46,666 nucleotides of DNA. Source: a bacterium. Lineage in GTDB: Bacteria > Planctomycetota > Phycisphaerae > Phycisphaerales > UBA1924. The first letter of the stretch is position 1, and the number at the start of each line of letters is the position of its first letter. A program made the translations under genes and the position numbers. Below are positions 40,444 through 46,666 of the stretch, piece by piece. The notes beneath the pieces are model-generated. The model had not been told where the DNA came from. It was given only the letters and a program-made list of their open reading frames with translations, and did not search any database. The stretch spans positions 1 to 46,666 of the forward strand of contig JANSXG010000004.1 of NCBI GenBank assembly GCA_024743075.1. Reading direction: 5' to 3'.

Positions 40444-40746
40444 ATGCCACTTGTTGGATCGATCATCCCGCTGAAAGCCCTCGGCGTCGGGGCCCAGGAG
40501 AAGCGCATTGCGCGCGAGAAGGAAGATCAGCGCCGCGCGATCGCCAAAGGCGGCGTGAAGCGCGGGTCCGACCAGGCGGAATTCTCCACGCCGGAGGTCA
40601 CCGAGACGGAGGCCCCGCGCGAGGTTCGCGGCAACGCGAGCGAGGAGACCAACGAGGACCGACGCCAGCAGGCGATCTACGACCCGTACCGAGACGGCCT
40701 GGCTTCGAGCAAGCCGGCAGCGCACCATCTTGATATTCAGGGCTGA
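40444..40746 (+). CDS. Small charged hypothetical protein
   Basis: This 100-residue protein starts with MPLVGSIIPLKALGVGAQEK and is then rich in Glu, Arg and Lys (EKRIAREKEDQRRAIAKGG, RGNASEETNEDRRQQAIYDP), probably disordered. A purine-rich AAGGA directly abuts ATG, too close for a normal ribosome site. GATACT at 40432-40437 would place transcription at or near the ATG, so a leaderless mRNA is possible. The stop is 3 nt from the convergent pgl stop. Unknown function. Confidence 0.58.
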   Translation: MPLVGSIIPLKALGVGAQEKRIAREKEDQRRAIAKGGVKRGSDQAEFSTPEVTETEAPREVRGNASEETNEDRRQQAIYDPYRDGLASSKPAAHHLDIQG

Positions 40747-40749
40747 GCG

Positions 40750-41580
40750 TCAGCCGGTCGGGCAGGCGTCATAGTCGAGATACCAGCGCAGCGTGCCGCC
40801 GAGCGGCTTGACGCCGAGGATCGGCAATTCCCGTTCTGACGCGCCGGGCGCTGTGATCTTTTCGATCGTCGGCGACTTCTTCGACCCGGTGACAAGCACC
40901 GCGATGAATCGGGACGCGTTGATGAGCCGGTAGGTCATCGTCATCCGGTCCGGAGGCGTGACGGCCGGGCCCTTGTTGAACGCGATGAGTTTGTGTTCGG
41001 CGTCGAGCGCGGGCGAGTGCGGGAAGAGGCTGGCGGTGTGTCCGTCGTCGCCCATGCCCAGGAGCACGAAGTCGAGCCGGTCGTGGCCCTTCTCGCGCCA
41101 CGCCAAGACCTGCTGGAGTTCGCGTTCGTATCGCACATCGCCGTCGTCGTCGAGGACCGGCATCGGGTGCAGGTTGCGCTCCGGGATGCCGGAGTGATCG
41201 CCGAGGTAGTCGTGGATGTGCTTGTAGTTGAAGCGGTCGTCATCCGGCTCGACGCAGCGGTCGTCGACGATCCAGACGTGGGTACGGTTCCATGGGAACA
41301 TGCGGAAGGCCGGGTCCGTCATGAGCCGGGCGTAGAGCGGCATCGGCGTCGAGCCGCCGGAGAGCGCAAGGTGGAAATCGCCGAAGGACCGCACGCAGTT
41401 GTTGGCGTGGATCAGCATGTCGGCAGCGAGGGCGTAGGTCGTGTCTTCGACATCGCGCCGGAGCACGCACGAGCCGGGCAGCGCGGGGGCTTCGGGCTCG
41501 GGCTCAAGCTCGTACCCTACGGTGGAATCCCCGGGATCTCGTCCGGATGACGGCTCTTCCAGTGGCTGGTCGTCGTGCAT
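40750..41580 (-). CDS. pgl: 6-phosphogluconolactonase
   Basis: This 276-residue cytoplasmic enzyme catalyses step two of the oxidative pentose phosphate pathway. It has HLALSGGSTPMPLYARL, VWIVDDRCVEPDDDRFNYK and LGMGDDGHTASLFPHSPAL, the characteristic active-site motifs, and RLINASRFIAVLVTGSKK. The first 35 residues (PLEEPSSGRDPGDSTV) are a disordered extension. It follows zwf by 32 nt on the same strand, so the two enzymes of the pathway are co-expressed. Confidence 0.95.
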   Translation of the reverse strand: MHDDQPLEEPSSGRDPGDSTVGYELEPEPEAPALPGSCVLRRDVEDTTYALAADMLIHANNCVRSFGDFHLALSGGSTPMPLYARLMTDPAFRMFPWNRTHVWIVDDRCVEPDDDRFNYKHIHDYLGDHSGIPERNLHPMPVLDDDGDVRYERELQQVLAWREKGHDRLDFVLLGMGDDGHTASLFPHSPALDAEHKLIAFNKGPAVTPPDRMTMTYRLINASRFIAVLVTGSKKSPTIEKITAPGASERELPILGVKPLGGTLRWYLDYDACPTG

Positions 41581-41612
41581 GCTCAGAGTCTATACGGCTG
41601 CCGGGAAGGGGA

Positions 41613-43226
<1,614 letters not shown>

Positions 43227-43309
43227 CGGGATCCGCTCGATCCGCGCGGGGCGGCGCTAAGGGTGCTGCGGGGTGTGAAGAAGGCGAAGCGTAGAACCGT
43301 CGATCGGCG

Positions 43310-45349
43310 TCAGCCCACGGCGTCCGGTGTGATCGCGAACAGCGGGTCACCGGGACCGAGCGGCGCGCCGAGGAGTATCCAGATCACAAGCAGGATGGAC
43401 CACGCGATGGCGAACACGAAGGTGTAGGGCAGCATCATGGCGATGAGCGTGCCCATGCCGGCCTTCGGGGCGTACTTCTGCATGAAGACCAGCACGATGA
43501 TCAGGTACGCGTTCAGCGGCGTGATGATGTTCGTTACCGAGTCGCCGATGCGGTAGGCGACCTGTGTGAGTTCGGGCCGGATCCCGATGAGCATGAACAT
43601 CGGCACGAAGATGGGGGCGAACAGCGTGTACTTCGCGCTCATAGAGCCGACGAAGAGGTTGAATACCATCGTGAGGAGGATGAAGGCGAGGATGAGCGGG
43701 ATCGCCCCGAGCCCCTGGTTGAACAGCCACTCGCCGCCGGAAAACGCGAGCATGTTGCCGAGGTTGCTCTCGTCGAAGTAGGCGATGAACTGGCCCGCGA
43801 AGAACGCGAGCACGATGATCGGTGCCATCCCGGCCATCGAGTCCATCATGTGCTTCGCGGCGTCCTTGGTCGTGCGGGTATTGCCGACGATCGCGCCGTA
43901 GGTGATGCCCGGGAGGATGAAGCAGAAGAACATCAGCGGGACGATGGCAGACACCCAGCGGGGGAACGCCCCGTCCTGCCCGAAGAACGGTGATCCGTTG
44001 ATGTTGACGAGCGCAAAGATCGCGGCGATCAGGGCCACGAAGACGCCGATCGCCGCGAACGCCCCCTTGCGCTCGAGGGGCGTGAGATCGCCTTTGTCGG
44101 CCTCGGCCTTTGCCGCATCCGGGTTGGGGCCGCCGTCGAACGCGGACTTCTTCGAGAACCGCTTTTCGACAAACAGAGCGGTTGCCAGCCAACCCGCGAA
44201 GGTGATGACAAAGGTAGAGACCGCGAGGAAGTACCAGTTGCTGGTCGCCGCAACGGCTCTGTCCGGGTCGACCTGCTTGGCAGCTTGATCGGAGAGTTCG
44301 GACATCAAGGGTTCGAGGCTGGTGATGAACAGGTTCGCGTTGAAACCGGCAGCGACGCCGGCGAAGACCGCGGCGATCCCGACCAACGGGGAGCGCCCCG
44401 CGGCGAGGTAGATGGCTGCGGCGAGCGGCGGGAGCACCACATAGCCCGCATCGGTCGCGATCGACGACATAATCCCGATGAAGACCATCGCCGGCGTAAG
44501 CACGGCGTTGGGGACGTTCTTCATGAACATGCGTAGCAGGGCGGCGATCAGCCCGGTTTTCTCGGCGACGCCGATGCCGAGCATGCCGACGAGCACGACA
44601 CCCAGAGGCGCGAAGCCCATGAAGTTGTCGATCATGGTCTTGATGGACCAGTACACACCGTTCGAGGTGGTCAGCGGTGTGGCGATGAAGACCTTGCCCG
44701 TTGGCTCGAGTTCGAGGATCTCTTCACCGCTTTGGTTGAGCATCGGCTCGCCGGTTTCCGGATCGAGTTGCTTGACCGGACGCTTTTCGAAGACGGCCCA
44801 GCCTCGGGCCGCGAAGTCGATCGGCTGCCCCTCGGCGTTCGTCGCGGCCTCACCGGTTTCCTGATTCACCAGGTGTGCTTCGAGACCGTCCGCGGTTTCC
44901 ACGACCTGGAATCGGGCCGTTTCCATGATGGGCCTATCAAGATCGGGCGTCTGAGTCCCGTCTTTCTCTTCAACCATCTCGTACATCGGCTGGCCCGAAG
45001 CATCGAGTTTGTGTCGGCGGATGAATGAAAGGTGTTCATCCACGCCACTGCTCTTGCCGTTGTGGTCCCTGGCAGCGTTGCCGACTTGGTCGAACTCGAC
45101 GGCCCAGCGATCCGGCAGTTCGGGAGCCACGAGTCCCGACACGATAATGACCAAGATCGCCCCGCCGAGAAACAGGAAGGCGGGGTCGGGGAGTTTGTTG
45201 CCGATCCACTCGATGAGCCCGAGCACGCCGCCTCCCGATCCGGCCCCTTCCGGGGCTCCGCTCGGCTTGTCCGGGGCGGTTGACCCTTCGGTCATGTCGT
45301 GCTGATGACTGCGAAGCGGGCCCCGGCGGAATCGGCTTTGGATGCTCAT
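43310..45349 (-). CDS. AbgT-family transporter with a long first extracytoplasmic loop
   Basis: This 679-residue protein belongs to the AbgT family (p-aminobenzoyl-glutamate uptake or antimetabolite efflux). The core has LIEWIGNKLPDPAFLFLGGA, then FMGFAPLGVVLVGMLGIGVA, AMVFIGIMSSIATDAGYVVL, GFNANLFITSLEPLMSE, NLFVGSMSAKYTLFAPIFVP and DSVTNIITPLNAYLII. The family's usual length is about 500-520. The extra residues lie mostly between the first two membrane segments (residues 77-240, with KDGTQTPDL, VNQETGEAATN, LDPETGEPML), facing outside the cytoplasm. Met19 (45295) is an alternative start. Substrate unknown. Confidence 0.92.
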   Translation of the reverse strand: MSIQSRFRRGPLRSHQHDMTEGSTAPDKPSGAPEGAGSGGGVLGLIEWIGNKLPDPAFLFLGGAILVIIVSGLVAPELPDRWAVEFDQVGNAARDHNGKSSGVDEHLSFIRRHKLDASGQPMYEMVEEKDGTQTPDLDRPIMETARFQVVETADGLEAHLVNQETGEAATNAEGQPIDFAARGWAVFEKRPVKQLDPETGEPMLNQSGEEILELEPTGKVFIATPLTTSNGVYWSIKTMIDNFMGFAPLGVVLVGMLGIGVAEKTGLIAALLRMFMKNVPNAVLTPAMVFIGIMSSIATDAGYVVLPPLAAAIYLAAGRSPLVGIAAVFAGVAAGFNANLFITSLEPLMSELSDQAAKQVDPDRAVAATSNWYFLAVSTFVITFAGWLATALFVEKRFSKKSAFDGGPNPDAAKAEADKGDLTPLERKGAFAAIGVFVALIAAIFALVNINGSPFFGQDGAFPRWVSAIVPLMFFCFILPGITYGAIVGNTRTTKDAAKHMMDSMAGMAPIIVLAFFAGQFIAYFDESNLGNMLAFSGGEWLFNQGLGAIPLILAFILLTMVFNLFVGSMSAKYTLFAPIFVPMFMLIGIRPELTQVAYRIGDSVTNIITPLNAYLIIVLVFMQKYAPKAGMGTLIAMMLPYTFVFAIAWSILLVIWILLGAPLGPGDPLFAITPDAVG

Positions 45350-45425
45350 GGCCGCTCATTGTGGCGAAACCGCCCCGCCGATCAACCGAGTTTGGGTAGT
45401 TCTGGGAGTGTTTCTCGCCTCTCGA

Positions 45426-45431
45426 TATACT
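45426..45431 (+). promoter_or_regulatory. -10 element of the POT transporter gene
   Basis: TATACT lies 69 nt before ATG 45500, in the gap that is divergent from the AbgT gene. No good -35 is visible. Confidence 0.45.
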
Positions 45432-45499
45432 CGCGCGGCTCCGACCAGACGCCCGTGAGCGGACGCTGGCCAGCGCGTCAGCCCCCGAAAGGACGTTTC

Positions 45500-46666
45500 A
45501 TGGGTACGAGCAAGGCCTACGCCACTTCGCCGCACGAGACCTCGAAGATGCCCCCGGGCATCCCGTTCATCCTCGGCAACGAACTGGCCGAGCGGTTCTC
45601 GTTCTACGGCATGAAGGCCATCCTGACGGTCTTCATGACCAAACACCTGCTCGACGCCGCCGGACAGCCGGACTACATGGGCGACGAGGAGGCGAAGGGC
45701 GTTTACCACCTGTTCACCGCCGCGGCGTATTTCTTCCCGATGATCGGCGCGATCATCAGCGATGTTCTCTGGGGAAAGTACAAGACGATCCTGTTCATCT
45801 CGCTGATGTACTGCCTCGGGCACGGCATGCTCGCGCTGATGGACCTCGGGCCGGTGACGGGCGGGTGGGACATGAGGCCGTTCATGTACATCGGTCTGCT
45901 CCTGATCGCGATCGGAGCGGGCGGGATCAAGCCGTGCGTCTCGGCGCACGTGGGCGACCAGTTCGGCGAGAAGAACAAGCACCTGATCTCCAAGACGTTC
46001 AGCTGGTTCTACTTCTCCATCAATGTCGGCGCCGCGACGAGCACCATGCTTACGCCGATCTTCCTGGACCAGTACGGGCCGTGGCTCGCGTTCGGCGTGC
46101 CGGGCGTGCTGATGGGGATCGCGACGCTCCTGTTTTGGTTGGGCCGGAACCGCTTCGTGCACATCCCCGCCGCGGGCTGGCAGAAGTTCAAGGAAGAGAC
46201 CTTCAGTCCGGCGGGCAAGCGGGCGCTGGTGAACCTCGCGCCGCTGTTCCTGCTGTTCGTGCCGATGTTCTGGGCGATCTTCGACCAGACCGGCTCCGCG
46301 TGGGTGCTGCAGGCGCAGGAGATGGACCCGAAGTTCATGGGCGTGACCTGGCTGGAATCGCAGGTACAGGCGGTCAACCCCGTGCTGATTCTGATCCTGA
46401 TCCCGACCTTCGCGTACGGCCTGTACCCGCTGCTGGGCAGGTTCTTCAAGGTCACGCCGCTGCGCAAGATCGGCATCGGCCTGTTCCTGACCGCCGGCGC
46501 GTTTGCCATCTCGGCCCTGATCGACATCGCGATCGCCGAGCGCAGCGCCGAGGTCGCGAGCGCGATGGCGACGCAGCTCGGGCTCGACGGCTCGGCGTCG
46601 CCGAGCGTCCAGGCGATGGTCATCGCGGCGACCGAGCAGGGCTGGGAGGTCGCGGAGATCAACCGC
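45500..46666 (+). CDS. POT/PTR-family peptide transporter, 3' end outside window
   Basis: The frame is open for 389 codons up to the window end. It has the POT signature NELAERFSFYGMKAILTVFM near residue 30 (ExxERFxxYG), then YHLFTAAAYFFPMIGAIISD, GAGGIKPCVSAHVGDQFGE and TFSWFYFSINVGAATSTML, followed by several membrane segments. POT proteins import di- and tripeptides with protons. An insertion of unusual composition (IAERSAEVASAMATQLGLDG) begins between membrane segments near residue 340. ATG 45500 has AAAGGA 8 nt upstream. The missing part holds the C-terminal bundle. Confidence 0.9.
   Translation, partial: MGTSKAYATSPHETSKMPPGIPFILGNELAERFSFYGMKAILTVFMTKHLLDAAGQPDYMGDEEAKGVYHLFTAAAYFFPMIGAIISDVLWGKYKTILFISLMYCLGHGMLALMDLGPVTGGWDMRPFMYIGLLLIAIGAGGIKPCVSAHVGDQFGEKNKHLISKTFSWFYFSINVGAATSTMLTPIFLDQYGPWLAFGVPGVLMGIATLLFWLGRNRFVHIPAAGWQKFKEETFSPAGKRALVNLAPLFLLFVPMFWAIFDQTGSAWVLQAQEMDPKFMGVTWLESQVQAVNPVLILILIPTFAYGLYPLLGRFFKVTPLRKIGIGLFLTAGAFAISALIDIAIAERSAEVASAMATQLGLDGSASPSVQAMVIAATEQGWEVAEINR

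Overview
The window is about 46.7 kb of GC-rich bacterial chromosome. Its character points to a marine member of the Planctomycetota, probably class Phycisphaerae. The reasons are many prepilin-like proteins with an FTLIELLVV leader and an H-X9-DG tail motif, C-terminal dockerin-type repeats (D.NGDG.V.LADLN), short secreted proteins ending in a PEP-CTERM-like tag (IPTPGAAGLLGLAG...RRRR), and an UVR-containing ClpC. This assignment is an inference from protein families; no rRNA or tRNA gene was seen.

Layout. (1) 1-9984: a type II secretion (T2SS) operon in the order secretin GspD (3' end only), ATPase GspE, GspF, major pseudopilin GspG, three minor pseudopilins, GspC-like, GspL-like and GspM-like proteins, ending in a TPR lipoprotein. 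(2) 10.2-19.8 kb: likely exported products, namely three large signal-peptide proteins with C-terminal dockerin-type repeats (one an endonuclease/exonuclease/phosphatase-fold enzyme) and three tandem prepilin-like paralogues. (3) 20.1-21.6 kb and 28.1-30.3 kb: five short secreted proteins with the IPTPGA C-terminal tag; the second group is a tandem cluster with nearly duplicated promoters, 5'-UTR hairpins and terminators. (4) 21.6-28 kb: housekeeping genes (SurE, SPOUT RNA methyltransferase, GT2 glycosyltransferase, NAD(P)HX epimerase, PdxH, DnaB). (5) 30.6-46.7 kb: a dockerin protein, ClpC, a ketoacyl synthase, small membrane proteins, NAD(P)HX dehydratase, a Bax1-I family protein, IspF with a SpoT-type hydrolase, Pgl-Zwf of the pentose phosphate pathway, an AbgT transporter with an enlarged extracytoplasmic loop, and the start of a POT peptide transporter.

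How it fits together. The T2SS could export the dockerin-tagged proteins encoded directly downstream, while the IPTPGA-tagged proteins would need an exosortase-like system encoded elsewhere. Promoters in the accessory part follow a readable pattern, TTGnnn-N16/17-TAnnnT, and the tagged-protein genes have 70-150 nt leaders with hairpins.

The most unusual points are the variant sorting tag, identical over 58 nt in three genes including one with an unrelated body; the conserved leader hairpins; a Walker B Asp-to-Tyr change in the first AAA+ domain of ClpC; a GspE without the tetracysteine zinc module; and the AbgT insertion. No CRISPR array, insertion sequence, prophage or tRNA was seen.
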